Assembly (NCBI GenBank): GCA_018907035.1
Contig: JACCIC010000352.1
Location: forward strand, 77,001 to 141,000
Source of the DNA: Sycobia sp. Sy_11
Taxonomy: Eukaryota > Arthropoda > Insecta > Hymenoptera > Epichrysomallidae
DNA length: 64,000 nucleotides
Direction: 5' to 3'
In this document: positions 34,601-46,436 of the stretch, piece after piece
How the letters are laid out: every line of letters begins with the position of its first letter
Position numbering within the stretch: position 1 is the first letter of the stretch
Notes under the pieces: generated by a model
What the model was told of the DNA's origin: nothing
The model's input: only the letters and a program-made list of their open reading frames with translations
Database searches by the model: none
Translations under genes and position numbers: made by a program

Positions 34601-34815
34601 AAATGACCACGCAAGGACTGCCGCCTAGGCTGAAGTAATGTGTATAACAGTTCCGGGCTGGTGTCGGTGCAACACGGAGATATGTGTTTAGTGCCTAGTG
34701 ACATGGGTTTTCTGTCGAGTTGCACATACTCCGGCGGTCGTGTTTCAGGACCATTCTCGCTGAAGGACCATCGGAGATGCATAAACAGCATTCACAGACT
34801 CCGCAAAAAAAAAAT
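31615..34815 (+). mobile_element. R1-clade LINE, 5'-truncated, inactivated
   Basis: Single-ORF non-LTR element. Endonuclease: LNIDVLIISEQYKDRRLP near 31675, VIVAGDFNARAIEWG near 31945 and TASDHQYIAF near 32180 (the GDFNA and SDH landmarks). Reverse transcriptase: LNTLKPNKAPGPDGIPSEVL near 32795, SYRPLCLLNTAGKLLE near 33000, YGFRKRRST near 33110, VTLDVRNAF near 33215, GVAQGSILG near 33395 and the active site LIAYADDVAAV at 33485-33517. The C-terminal knuckle begins CKYCRWAWDDAEH near 34315 but its last cysteine is replaced. Stops or frameshifts occur near 31650, 32440-32640, 33258 and 34210. The 3' UTR ends with an A-run and (AAT)n at 34805-34840. In the endonuclease half, about 200 codons remain open. 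Confidence 0.88.
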
Positions 34816-34859
34816 AATATTATTAATAATAATAATAATCAATACTACTTATAATTTTA

Positions 34860-35267
34860 CAAATATAATGCGTTTGGCAGTCGATGTACTGCATACAAAT
34901 ATTAGTCTATGTACAGACAATAATATACATATGTGTGTACATATATGTACATTATATTCGCTGTTCATAACATTTAAATATATTAATCAATTAAATACAG
35001 CGGGTGAATTAGTTTAAGACACCCGTTATATATCCTGGAATGCGCGCGCCAGTGTAGAGGCTTGCGCGTTCCCCTACCGCAGTATTCGCTGCTGGCGAGT
35101 GTCGTTCGACGAGAGAGTACGGTAGTGGGCGTGCGGGCATGTATTAAAGGGGGATAGCTATCGCCGGCCTAATACACTTGGCGCGGCTCTCTTTCGCCGC
35201 GCGAGGTGTATCACCTCTAATGTACTTTTCTTACTTAAACTAGCAGTAGAGAGAGAGAGATAGAGAT

Positions 35268-35338
<71 letters not shown>

Positions 35339-35640
35339 GAGAGACTATGTATTGCGTTCTCTCTCTATGCTTCGGTTTCCAGCGGTCGCATCGACTATCT
35401 TCTACAGTAGTCATCGCGACCTTTGTCTGCTTTCGGTATGTTTACCGCATGTACTAATTTAATTTCGAAGTTAATACATTTACTTAGTATATTATATTTT
35501 TGATTATTTCGGACGCGTGTATTACGGAATACATAATTTATTCTTATAATATTTATTCTGTATTTTCGCGATGATAATAGTAAAAAATAGTGGTCGCGGT
35601 AAATTAAATAAATATTTACTCGACTGGATTTTCCGTTTTG
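34860..35640 (+). repeat. Dispersed repeat, copy 2
   Basis: Partner of 10870-11640; see shared words there. It follows the R1-type LINE tail. The conserved hairpin is at 35384-35421 (ggtcgcatcgacta with tagtcatcgcgacc). Relative to copy 1 the outermost pair changes from A-T to G-C on both sides. A long (GA)n expansion, absent from copy 1, occupies 35255-35345. Confidence 0.6.
35255..35345 (+). repeat. (GA)n microsatellite
   Basis: About 40 GA units with few interruptions inside the dispersed repeat; copy 1 has only gagagagag at this place. Confidence 0.95.
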
Positions 35641-35879
35641 AAGAAAACCTACTCTCTTGGTTTCAGAAAATCATGTTTTAATTCTTAGAAAATTTTTCTG
35701 AATTGAAGTTAATATTTACTGAAATTTAGTAAATTTCCATTTAAGTAATTCAAATTTCTCAGATGAAACAAAAATTTTCTTAAAACAAGAAATTTTTATT
35801 TTAATATTTCAATACTTTGGATCAAGTAACTCAATAAATAGTACATCGATTTACTTCAATCAAGAAATAATTTTTTTCA

Positions 35880-35934
<55 letters not shown>
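35641..35934. other. AT-rich spacer and (AT)n
   Basis: No gene seen. (AT)n at 35881-35933 marks the start of the right inverted arm. Confidence 0.7.
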
Positions 35935-35938
<4 letters not shown>

Positions 35939-37226
35939 TTTTAAATTACTTTCTACAAAAGTATGAAATACAAGTATGGTGTATTGAACATTCTAAGAAT
36001 TTAAAAGCTCCTCTCCATAATGCCCTCTATGCATATTTATATACACGATATTTTTTCCTAATTAGACTTCACAATCACACTTAAATATTCCTCATAGTGA
36101 TAGATTACATCAACTAGAAGATAGAGAAATACAAAAAATTAAGATAAATAATTTAAATTTATCTACTGACAATAAATTATTTTGGAAAAACAATATATCG
36201 AAATATATGTTAAAAATTGATATATAGTATTTAAAAATCTTGTTGATAACAAACATTACGGAAGTCATCTTTGTTTCGTAATTTAACTGAACTTAACGAT
36301 ACAAGTTTGAAATATTTAAACAATTATCAATTGGTACAAGTAGTAGATAATGCTATAGTAGATTAGTAACATATATTGTATTAGATTAAGTTGTTTGATA
36401 AAATGAAGCATTTATTCTGATAAAAGAAACATTCGTGAATATTCGATCTACAATTAATTAATTTTAATTTATTCGTTGGACTGAGAACTATAGTTTATTT
36501 TGCATAGTGTTCAGTAAAATCTGGTAAAAGATACTATTCGTCAATATTTTTTAACCATTTAAATTACCATAAATTTTTCAAGGCGGGCCTGTAAGTACAT
36601 GTCAAAATAATTTTTAAATTATATTTTCTATTACTGTATTCTCAGGTTATAAATAAGTGAGTACATAGACACACTTTCAATAAACAAATTTTATTGAATA
36701 ATAATAAGAAATAATTTGGAAACTTTCACGAATTGGTACTCATACATATTTACATATACCTGACTATGTAAAAATTGATTTCAATACTTTTTTAATTATA
36801 AACGAACATATCAATTTACTTTTAAAGTAATTTTTGCAAACCGACTTATTTTTTAGACTAAGATCACTCAGACTTCTGAATTTTCGTTTAGTTATCCTGA
36901 AAAAGGATGTTATAAGACATGAGTCTTTTGTGTAACAATATTGGAATTTTCTTGAAATATCTTACTCATATTCGAAGTACAATTATTATAATTCTTTGAA
37001 ATTTTATTTTTAAATTAAAAATACCTGTATCTGTATTTAATTATTGTTTTTATTATCTCAAAAAATTAAAAGAAATACCAAAATATATGTTTAATTATTA
37101 TTAAAAAAAATTAATGTTTGGTACATTATATATTGCTTATTTTATTTATTTACTGTTAATATCAATGATTCATTTCCCAAATGGTAAATTAATTTAAATT
37201 ATTTTCTTAATACCTAAAATAACTAA

Positions 37227-37276
<50 letters not shown>

Positions 37277-37320
37277 GCATATATACGTATATACGAAATC
37301 TAGCGTACAAATATGCGCAT

Positions 37321-37482
37321 TTATTTTAATTTTGTTTCCAAATATTCCGTCTCGAATATCACATCTCTTTCATTTCCTAATACTTCTTTCCCCTTTATGA
37401 CACTGCAACCTGCTGCAGCTGCACTAGCTACTACATTACGCTTGCCCGCCGTCTTCCCCCTCTTACCAGCCAGAACACTCAT
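37321..37482 (-). CDS. Small ORF, 53 codons, second copy
   Basis: Minus-strand partner of the ORF at 28095-28256. It starts MSVLAGKRGKTAGKRN and ends VIFETEYLETKLK. Seven further in-frame codons with an upstream ATG extend it to 60 codons. Same caution about coding status. Confidence 0.3.
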   Translation of the reverse strand: MSVLAGKRGKTAGKRNVVASAAAAGCSVIKGKEVLGNERDVIFETEYLETKLK

Positions 37483-37555
37483 CGTCGCTTGCACTGCCTG
37501 CACACGTATTTTTCTATTCGGACCTTGTCCTACAGTATCCTACCATTACCGATTC

Positions 37556-37770
37556 TAAACAGAACTTGTTCGCGGTTCTGCCGCAGAAAAAAGTTTTTCT
37601 AGTGGCGCTGCGACGGAACCAGATGCGCCTATGTCCCTGGCAATCTCAAGAGTCTATTTTTTTTGCTATTACCAGAGATGAACCGAGATTGCCAGAGAGA
37701 TAGGCGATGTTGGTTCCCTGACAGCGCCAGATTTTGCGGCAGAATCACGAACAAGGTCCGTCTGCCATTT
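37556..37770. repeat. Palindromic MITE-like element, copy 2
   Basis: Nested arms pair across the block: gaacttgttcgcggttctgc with the complement of its right end, tggcgctg/cagcgcca, ggaacc/ggttcc, and cctggcaatctc/gagattgccag. The centre is near 37665. Better preserved than copy 1. Confidence 0.75.
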
Positions 37771-38044
37771 CGACTTTCGATAAATGTAGTGCACTGCTGA
37801 AAAATGTCTGAATAGCTATTCGGACATATTGATATATAATATAATTAAGGCATTACAGCACAGAAGGAGAAACAGCGGGCGCGTAAGGTACAGGCTGCTA
37901 TTAAGGGGAGGGGAAATGCGGCATGCCGACACGTTGCCGAAGAGGGGTAGTAGGGGAAGTGAAGGACCGAGCGAAAAAGAAAAAGTGACTAATTCTTTTC
38001 ATTATTTCGGCGAGTTCGGACGGACTTCAACCGCGACCAAAGTC

Positions 38045-38092
<48 letters not shown>

Positions 38093-38233
38093 ATAATATA
38101 TATATATATATGTTCTTAACCCATCCCTCCCCACACACGCAATTACACGTATTTATTTATATAATTACACGTACGCGTGCGCGTCAAAATGAGGAGATTT
38201 AAACATCAAAGTTTAAATTAAAGAACACTGCAC

Positions 38234-38275
<42 letters not shown>

Positions 38276-38400
38276 AATGCGTGTAGTAATTCTTTTTTCT
38301 ATTTCGGCACTGAAAATCCATTCTCTCTCTCGCTCTCTCTTTCCCTGTCTCTTTTTCTCTCTCTCGGTTTTCCATTATTATTATATACTGAACAAATATG
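37771..38400. repeat. Composite repeat module with (CT)n and (AT)n
   Basis: It contains ctgctgaaaaatgtc with a decayed palindrome, agaaacagcgggcgcg, ggggaagtgaaggaccgagcg and tatttcggcgagttcgga. These recur in inverted order at 45400-45700, and in part at 43670-43765 and 44995-45060. (CT)n lies at 38046-38085 and (AT)n at 38096-38110 and 38236-38270. Confidence 0.65.
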
Positions 38401-39159
38401 GTCACCAAATGTATGTGATCTCAGCTCCCTGTTTTACTTTCCAAACATACCTAAACATTCGTATATATTTTAAACATAATGTAATTTAAATGTTAAAAAT
38501 GTTAAATATTTATTATTATTATTACATTTTCTTATTTAATTTTAAGGAAATATTATACTTGTAAAACCTTTCAGGAGATTATTACGTTCTCTTATATTTC
38601 TCAAAAATATATAAAATAAACATATTATGAATAATAAATACTTTTATTAGTTTAAAATATAAACTAATATAATATTATATATTTTTTGAAATTTTACGTA
38701 TATAATATATAAAAATTATCAAGGAATTTATACAGATAAAGAGATGATTTAGTCTAGCAAAAAGAATAACAGTAGATTAAAAAAAGTGTTCATGTTAAAC
38801 AAGACTTTATAACAAACTATAGTAATTAAACATTAATTGTTATAATCAACAATATAAAAAAATTCTTGTTTGATTATCTGAATGGTGTGGCGAAAACGAC
38901 AAATACTTGTTTTGGCCAATTTTCTGCTTTGAACGCTTATCTATCAATCAATTTTTTCGATTTATATATATTATTTATTAATTATAGAAATATCATTTTC
39001 AAGCCTAGAGCAGAGAGAGGAAACAGTTTTCTGCCTCTCTCTCTCTCACCTTCACTTATATATAATTGGTATATGTCAAATATGATTATACCTATAGCAT
39101 GCTGTCACACAGTATTTCGTGCATCAAATACGAAACGTAAATCCCGCACTGTATAATCA
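38401..39159. other. AT-rich DNA with no gene seen
   Basis: No credible coding frame; short CT-rich patch near 39030-39050. Confidence 0.6.
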
Positions 39160-39605
39160 AATAAAATTTTTGATTTTTTTTTCTTTTACCAATATCGTCC
39201 AACTACAATAATTAACTCAACAAAGGGGAATTATTCCCGAGTCTGGAGTTGCAGGATTAACTCCGAAATTGAGTGAATCCTACTACTTCCCACCAAAACT
39301 TTATTCAAAGTAAATTTTCTTTTATTTAGTCACCACTACTCTATGTATAATTCAACAAATGTTAATTTAAAAAAAAAAAAAAACTTACCCGTCTTCCATT
39401 CAAAATAATTAATAATAGGATAATAATTGTTACTTATATCACCTCAATAACTATAGATTGATTAATTTCATATTAATTTCATAACAATTCTTATTTCCAT
39501 GAATATATATAAATTTTTATATCTCCACTTGATCGTTTCCTTATTTTACCTCCACTTTACTTCCTCAATCTTATTTCAAAATCTTATTTCCTCACTTCTG
39601 AATTT

Positions 39606-39661
<56 letters not shown>

Positions 39662-40401
39662 TCCTCCTCACACTACTACTGAAATTTCACTTTCCTCTAT
39701 TACAATAATTTCCCATTAATCCTCACTCACCACCGCTATTCAAATAACACTCCACAACTTGAAAAAATTCTCAAAAGAAAAAAAAACTAATAGAGAACCT
39801 CACGAAACAAAGAACTTCAATTTCTTCTAATCTCTACAAGAGTCAGAAATCAACTGCTCTCTCCACAAAAATTAACATCCCCTCTTACTTCAAATACCGC
39901 CAATTTATTATTTCTTGGCGGGCACCAATTACCTTAATCAATTTATTAAACACTCAAATTTATTAATTTATCAAATAGGTATTGGTTCCCACCTTTACTA
40001 CATAAGTCTTAATCCGGTTCCGCTTCCTTCCTATAACTCCTAATTGGAGCAATTAATCTGCCCTTTCAATTAGTCATTTGAATTTAGCGCGCGAATGTAC
40101 TTAATTCATTTGAAGTCGGTAAGAAGGATCTCCACTACTATCGGACATCTACCGGACGCGTAACGACATTTCTATACATCTCTTTTTTTTCTTTAATGCC
40201 TGAAATGCATATTCTATGCATTCGTAACATTCCAGTAGTCCTTTTTCACTTCATATGAGGGTTCACCTCAAATTGGTTTGACAACTTAAATTTTTTTATT
40301 ATATTTCTAATAAAATCACTTCACTTAAGTGTGTTCGATCTAACCATCTTTCTTTATTTTCAGATTAATTAATAACTTAAGTGACGCCTACCATACGTCA
40401 C
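39160..40401 (-). mobile_element. Possible LTR and leader of an LTR retrotransposon
   Basis: On the minus strand the block begins tgtgacgtatggtaggcgtc at 40401, a palindromic TG-start typical of LTRs. About 474 bp further, at 39927-39915, comes tggtgcccgccaa, which resembles a primer-binding site (TGGCGCCC-type). The rest to 39160 would be leader, including (CT)n at 39609-39654. The same start recurs at 41115. No gag or pol follows, so this remains tentative. Confidence 0.35.
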
Positions 40402-42399
40402 ATTATTAACAATTCTTTTTTCAGTTTTGCAGTCTTTACACAACAGACATTACAAGTACATTTTTTTCATTTTAAAATTGATATCCCCAGTGCAGCTTCC
40501 AGTAAATCATGCGTTAACATTAGAATATTTAGATACAAGAGCTTCTAAAATGTTATTAATTATAATTACCCACTTCGTGAATTTAATTTTATTGCTTTTA
40601 ATAGAAAATAAAGGGAGATCATTTTCAATAATTAAAGCTTTTGAATTGACATTCATTTTTCATGTTTCAGGTTTTCATCAATTCAGGTTTATAATAAAAT
40701 ATATTATTTTATTTAATGCTATTTAAATTATATTATTATTACACTCTACACAATTTTAATATTATTATAACTTTTTGTATTACTTATAGTAAACCGTCAA
40801 TTTACTTACAAGATCAGAAAATAATGTCGTAATAATAATATGTTTGGTTGTTAGCGAAATTTCGAAAAGATAACGAAAACTTCATGAAGATAAACTCAAA
40901 AAGAATTAGAAATATATTCGAATTATTAATATATTCAATGAAGAACTATGCGAGAACTATTAAATGCTTTAAAACAAAGAGGTAAATTTTTCAAATTGTT
41001 TATTTAACTTGGTTATGAATAGATCTCATGTATCAAATTATATGATTACAGATCCCTTATTGCTTTACTGTTTTCAGATTATTTAGTCACTTTAGTGACG
41101 TATACCATACGTCACAATGCTTTAAAAATATGAAAAGCAATCAAATAATTTTTGAAAATCGTTTTGAAAAAAGTTTAGTCTACAATTAGCATATATTTCT
41201 AGAGCTATTCAATTTATAAATATAAATAAATTGCTGATAATAGTCATTATTATTATGTCAATGTTAAGTTAATTTTATCAAAGCGATTTTGTTGATTTGA
41301 CAAAAAACGCGTTCAATTAATTTTGTTTCTGTTAACGTGTTCTTATGTTCTTAAACATAATAAGCATTATTCCAGACATCTAATTTCTTTTTATAATTTT
41401 CAATTAATAAAGAAATTGATCGATTGTTACATTTACTTTATCTACAGATTTTCTTTAATGTAAAATTTAATTCATTTAAATACATACTTTTTAAATTAAA
41501 ATTTTGTTTTAAGATATTCGGTTCTTAATTCGAAAAATATTTATTTGCTTTAAATAAATATTTAAAAAATATCTTAACTTATTAGACCGTCATTTTCGTA
41601 ATCTACAACTATGTAAACGTATGATATATGTTATATTGCAATAAAGAATAATTATATGTACATTTTTTTTATGCATTATATAATATATATAAATATACAC
41701 ACAATATTATATTAGTATTGTAGGCAGCGCAACGCAAGTTAATTTGAATCGCAAAATCTCAGCCGTTCAAACTTTACATATATAATTATACAGGTTAAGA
41801 ATCTCATTATAAAGGTAGCAACTGGTACAGGCATGCGTTAATATGCGAATTGCAATGAAAATCCTCGATACACCTAGCGAAAAAATTTTGGAAACATTTT
41901 TATTTTTCACTAACCAAATATAAAAATTAATGATATGCTTATGAAATGCAATTTAATGCTTTTAAGAAAATGAAATTGATAAAATAAATTAACATATAAT
42001 AATCAACAATAAAGCCACTTAAATAAATTCTTTTTAGACAATTTATAATATTTTTTTAAATTAAAAATATCGTTTCAACTAAATCAGTTAATACATTTAA
42101 ATATATTTTTTTCTTAACGAAAAACAGTTGTTTATATTAAATAAATTCTTCGTTCTTTCAATTCGAAGAAATGTATTTATATAAAATCATCAAATTTTGT
42201 TTGAGTGTACTTCAATTTACAAAAAGTATTTCAAACAAAAGTTGTAGATCTTGTCAACATACATTTTTTGTACTATGCGCTGAATTTCTACAAACAGCAT
42301 TTCTCAAGAAAAATGTTTCGAATGTATCTATATTTCGTATAAACGTAGAATTACTCCGGGGATCCCGAAACGGAAATGTTGAACTTTTCTCCAAAAATA
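40402..42399. other. AT-rich DNA with a second LTR-like start at 41115
   Basis: The segment 41075-41115 on the minus strand (tgtgacgtatggtatacgtc...aataatctgaaaa) matches 40360-40401. Otherwise I see no gene; frames are short and AT-driven. Confidence 0.5.
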
Positions 42400-42847
42400 T
42401 ATAGTTTGTATCGAATAATTATATAGAACAAAAAAATATGTATTTTAATGAGCTCTATGATTTTGGTTTTAAATGTTAAATTTTTTTATTTTCTAAGATA
42501 AATTCAGAAAATCATGATTTTTATGTAGTTTTCATCGATTTGGAAATACATATTTAATTTCGATCTAACGTTATTATGATGTTAAGAATCCGCGCTCCAA
42601 AAATATAAGTATGCAAATTTTCAAAATATAGTGACAGGACTTATTCAATACAGTCACACCACTGCCAATGCTTCAGAGGGATCAAGCAAGATTAAATTTT
42701 TGATTATTTTTCGAGAAATATTCTCAGAGGATGACATTATCTATAGGAATATAGATTTATAGATAGAGAATTGTTTACATAGATGTTATTTAACTATCTA
42801 ATAAATTGATTATATTACTATTTTGAGTAAAGCTGAGACGGCAGATG

Positions 42848-42881
<34 letters not shown>

Positions 42882-43530
42882 CAGTTATAACATTATAATA
42901 CATTTCGATGAATTTAAAAAAATATTTTTTAATAGTGCATGCTTGCAGTATGATCGCTGCGATAGAAATTTCGCGAAAATTTTTGATAATTCAGCCTTGC
43001 TCCAAGGCTGTTGTGATCATTAGCAGTCTAAATGCGTACTTGCAGCAAGCTTGATCCAATAAAAATTGCTATATTAGTCTATAACAGAGATCGTCGATGA
43101 ACTTCCAAAAGACGAACATTTTTTTTTTTAATTCTCAAGTGAAAAACTATAAACACAGAGTCTTTTGGACATATCTCGGGAAATATTAAAATTGACACAA
43201 ATGTATTTTAAAAAATCATTGTACAACGCATTCAAATACATATATTATATTCGAAAACTGTATAGAACAAAAAATATGTATTTAAATGAGCTCTATGATC
43301 ATGGTTTCAAATTTTTTTTGCAAGTGCTTTTATTTTCTTAAGGAAAATTGAACAAACCATGATCTTTATAGACTTTGCATGGATCTAGGAATAAATATTA
43401 AATTTCCGTCTAAAGCTGTTACGATATTCGTAATTAATCCCCCAAAAATCATAAATATTCAGAAAAATAGTGCGGGGAAACTTTCTTTGAACTAAGCTCA
43501 ATACAGCCACATCGCTGACATTGTTTCGGC
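42400..43530 (+). repeat. Direct repeat, about 290 bp, 825-bp period
   Basis: 42400-42690 and 43230-43530 share tatagaacaaaaaatatgta, atgagctctatgat, an attttct...aaaatt...accatga region and a ttcaatacag(t/c)cacac/atc end, with moderate divergence. Between them are an (AT)n tract (42847-42878) and a small hairpin (gccttgctccaaggc). No coding frame is seen. Confidence 0.65.
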
Positions 43531-43765
43531 GAACCCTGAAGCTTCATTATTTTTTCTGCAGATATTTAATACGTGTTAATATTAATATAGGTAAAAGTAT
43601 CTAGGCAATATATTTTTATACATTGGGTATTTTTGACATAAGTAAACTGTAAACTTAAACAGACTGTAATTAAGGGGATGGGCAAGGGGCAGGCAGGCAC
43701 GATGCAGAAGAGGGGAAGTAAGGGAAGTGAAGGCCCGAGCGAAAGAGAAAAGAACTGCGCGTATT

Positions 43766-43766
<1 letters not shown>

Positions 43767-43816
<50 letters not shown>
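43767..43816. repeat. (AT)n microsatellite
   Basis: It borders the putative solo LTR on its left side. Confidence 0.95.
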
Positions 43817-43821
<5 letters not shown>

Positions 43822-44934
43822 CCCCAAAATCGGGTTATTACTTACTATTCGTGCGCATGTGTGTGTGGACTCTTCCACGCTGCTAGTTGTGCACTCCGCT
43901 GGAAAGGGGACGGGGAACGAGAAATGAACTACGCGAGTGGCTTTATCGGATTATGACAATATTAACATTTATTTATACAAACAGACTATTTACAACAATA
44001 AAGTAGTACATACGCTATGTACTGATTGCGGGTTCCGCGACGCTACGTTAATTATTTATAAAACTACGTAATCGTACAAACTACTCAGGGACGGGGGAAA
44101 CGGAACGGGACGCTTTCGATATAACACACGTGGGAACGACGGTACATTAGAAGATTACACACTATAGGTTACATGCAATTCACATGCGAAATCATTTACT
44201 ACCGCATAAAATTACAAGATGAAATAACGATAGAATTTACGTGGCTACGCGCGATATACAGCTAACAATTGAGATTAAGCGGGCGCGGCGGTGGGCCAGG
44301 AGTCTAGCTATATGCACGCATGAATAATTACAACAAAAGTAGAAGGCTACTTGCCGCCGACGACGACGATGCTGTCGCTGGCTGAAAGCTCGCTGATGCT
44401 CGCTGGTGCTCGCTGCCGTCGCCTGGTGTCAGGACGACCGGGTGCGCGCTCTCTCTCCTCTCGCTGACGGCTCGCGCGGTCGCGCGTGGCTGCGGCTCGT
44501 AGCCGCTGATGGCGTCGCTGGCTCGCGACGGTAGCGCGTAGGCGCTAGTGCTCTCACTGTCTGGGGTTGCCGCGGGGATGTCGCCGCGTATCTTTTCCTC
44601 GTCTCCGATGTGCTCGCACGAAGTTTACGCCAAGGCAAACTTGTAACTCGTTACCGCAAAGGAAGCTACAATGGCGACCTGAACTATATGGTTCAAAACG
44701 AACGAAAGACGAAACACGAGAACGGTAATTCAAGGCGGTACGAAAGGAAGGTGCGTCGACAAGGTATGAACTCCGGGGACGAAAGAGAAAGTGCAAGTGA
44801 AGTTCATTCCGAACTTCATACGTACAGTTGCGCTTCCAGCGCCCTCGCGGCTCGCGCGTATCATTTCGCGAACTCACACGAACACTCGCGGTTTCACATG
44901 AGCGGTCTAACCTACCACCGCCATTCGGGCGGTC

Positions 44935-44937
<3 letters not shown>
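43817..44937 (-). mobile_element. Probable solo LTR, minus strand
   Basis: Between two (AT)n tracts lies about 1.12 kb of GC-richer sequence unlike its flanks. On the minus strand it starts tgtgaccgcccgaatggcgg and ends cccgattttggggttata. A polyadenylation signal AATAAA is at 43973-43968 on that strand, near the 3' end as expected. It has no open frame with a known domain. An LTR of an otherwise lost retrotransposon explains the shape best. No second copy or clean target duplication is visible because the target is itself (AT)n. Confidence 0.5.
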
Positions 44938-44992
<55 letters not shown>

Positions 44993-45067
44993 GCGTGCAC
45001 TAATCTTTCCTCTATTTCGGCAAGTTCAGACCGATTCCAACCGCCACAAAAATCCATTCATCTCTCT

Positions 45068-45127
<60 letters not shown>
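44938..45127. repeat. (AT)n, repeat module, (CA)n
   Basis: (AT)n 44938-44990, then 70 bp of the composite module (atgcgtgcactaat...ctatttcggcaagttcag), then (CA)n 45069-45127. Confidence 0.9.
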
Positions 45128-45130
<3 letters not shown>

Positions 45131-45289
45131 TTACAGCAGACAGATATCTACAGATTAAATATTAATACTATTATTGATATGCTCTTTACAAATGCACACA
45201 CGCACACGCACACAAAAGCACACTCAACACAGCTTCCTCACTTATTTACAATACGTCATAATTACGAAGTCGAAGTTTGAGCATCAGAG

Positions 45290-45310
45290 TTTTAAATAAA
45301 GAACATGCAC

Positions 45311-45397
<87 letters not shown>

Positions 45398-45900
45398 AAG
45401 AGAATGGATTTTGGTCGCGTTTGGAATCAGTCCGATCTTGCCGAAATAGAGGAAAGAATTAGTGCACGAATGTATTATATGTATGTATTATATATGTTTA
45501 TATACGCGCAGTTCTTTTCTCTTTCGCCCGGTCCTTCACTTCCCCTCATAGGCAACGTGCCTGCCTGCCACCTTGCCCCTCCTCTTAATAACAGTCATAC
45601 TCGCGCCCGCCGTTTCTCCTTCATTGCTGTTATGCCTTATATTATATATATAAAATGTCCGAATAGCTATTCGGACATTTTTCAGCAGTGCGCTACATTT
45701 ATCGATAGTTGAGATTGCAGACGGACCTTGTTCGGGCACCTACCACAGTAGGCTGTGGCGCCAAATTTGGAACCAATGATTTACATGGGCCCTGGCAATC
45801 TCGGTTCATCTCTGCTATTACATACACGGCAGAACTTCGGGACATAATCGACCGCAAGGCGGCGACACCCTGTGAGGTTGCTCGTTCAAATACATGTATT
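45290..45900. repeat. Composite repeat module, inverted relative to 37556-38060
   Basis: Contains (AT)n 45311-45357, (GA)n 45358-45393, then tttggtcgcgtttggaatca, ttcactt cccct, gcccgccgtttctcct, a 30-bp perfect palindrome (45652-45681), and half of the palindromic MITE (ggaccttgttcgggcacc ... ccctggcaatctcggttcat). It is homologous to the 37.6-38.1 kb block in opposite orientation. Confidence 0.65.
45652..45681. other. 30-bp perfect palindrome
   Basis: aaaatgtcc-gaatagctattc-ggacatttt reads the same on both strands. A decayed version is at 37801-37830 (aaaatgtctgaatagctatt...). Confidence 0.95.
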
Positions 45901-46436
45901 TGAAGAAAAGAGAGTGAGGGTATGCAGTAAGCGTAGAGAGAGGGGAAAGTAAAATCTCTGCTCCCCTACTTTTGTTTCTTTTCTTCCCCTTGCTTGCTTT
46001 GACTTTTGCTGTCTCTCTCTCTCTCTCTCTCTCTGTTGCACGCAGAACCAGGGATTTCCATCACAGCGACGTTTGCCGGAAAAATCTGAACTACCATCTC
46101 CGGCTAATTTTTGATAAGCTTTTGCCATGTAAAGCGAGCGGAGTTTCCACTCCTCTCTACCCTCCATAGGTGAGTGCATGGTGAGTGTTAAAAATTCATG
46201 CCATCTGCACGTGGAGAATCACGATAATCTTACTCTAACATCATAGCTTTGCGGTGTACTCAACTTCAACCATGCTGTGGTCTAATTTTCATGTAAAATA
46301 ACATATTAATTATTTTTAAAAGAACACGAACTTTGATATAATTACATAAATATAGATATATATTTACGCTTTTAAATGTTTTTAAACACAGTAATAATTA
46401 TAAAGAACGATAAAAATATTCAGTATAGAGGTAATT
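45901..46436. other. Region upstream of SUPV3L1
   Basis: Contains (CT)n at 46012-46034. The last 250 bp before the ATG are AT-rich. The SUPV3L1 promoter and 5' UTR should lie here, but I recognise no TATA box or initiator with confidence. Confidence 0.4.

Larger units (their letters stand above)
35935..37770. repeat. Large inverted repeat, right arm
   Basis: Mirror image of 27834-29612: foldback-family copy (35935-36800), AT-rich segment (36800-37225), (AT)n (37231-37272), small-ORF block (37320-37555), palindromic MITE-like block (37556-37770). The spacer between arms is about 6.3 kb and holds the hairpin MITE, the R1-type LINE and dispersed repeat copy 2. Confidence 0.8.

Noticed and set aside
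44554..45158. Open frames of 150-180 codons on both strands near 44.6-45.2 kb
   Set aside because: They run through (AT)n and (CA)n tracts (IYIYIY and THTHTH peptides) and the putative LTR, so they are composition artefacts.
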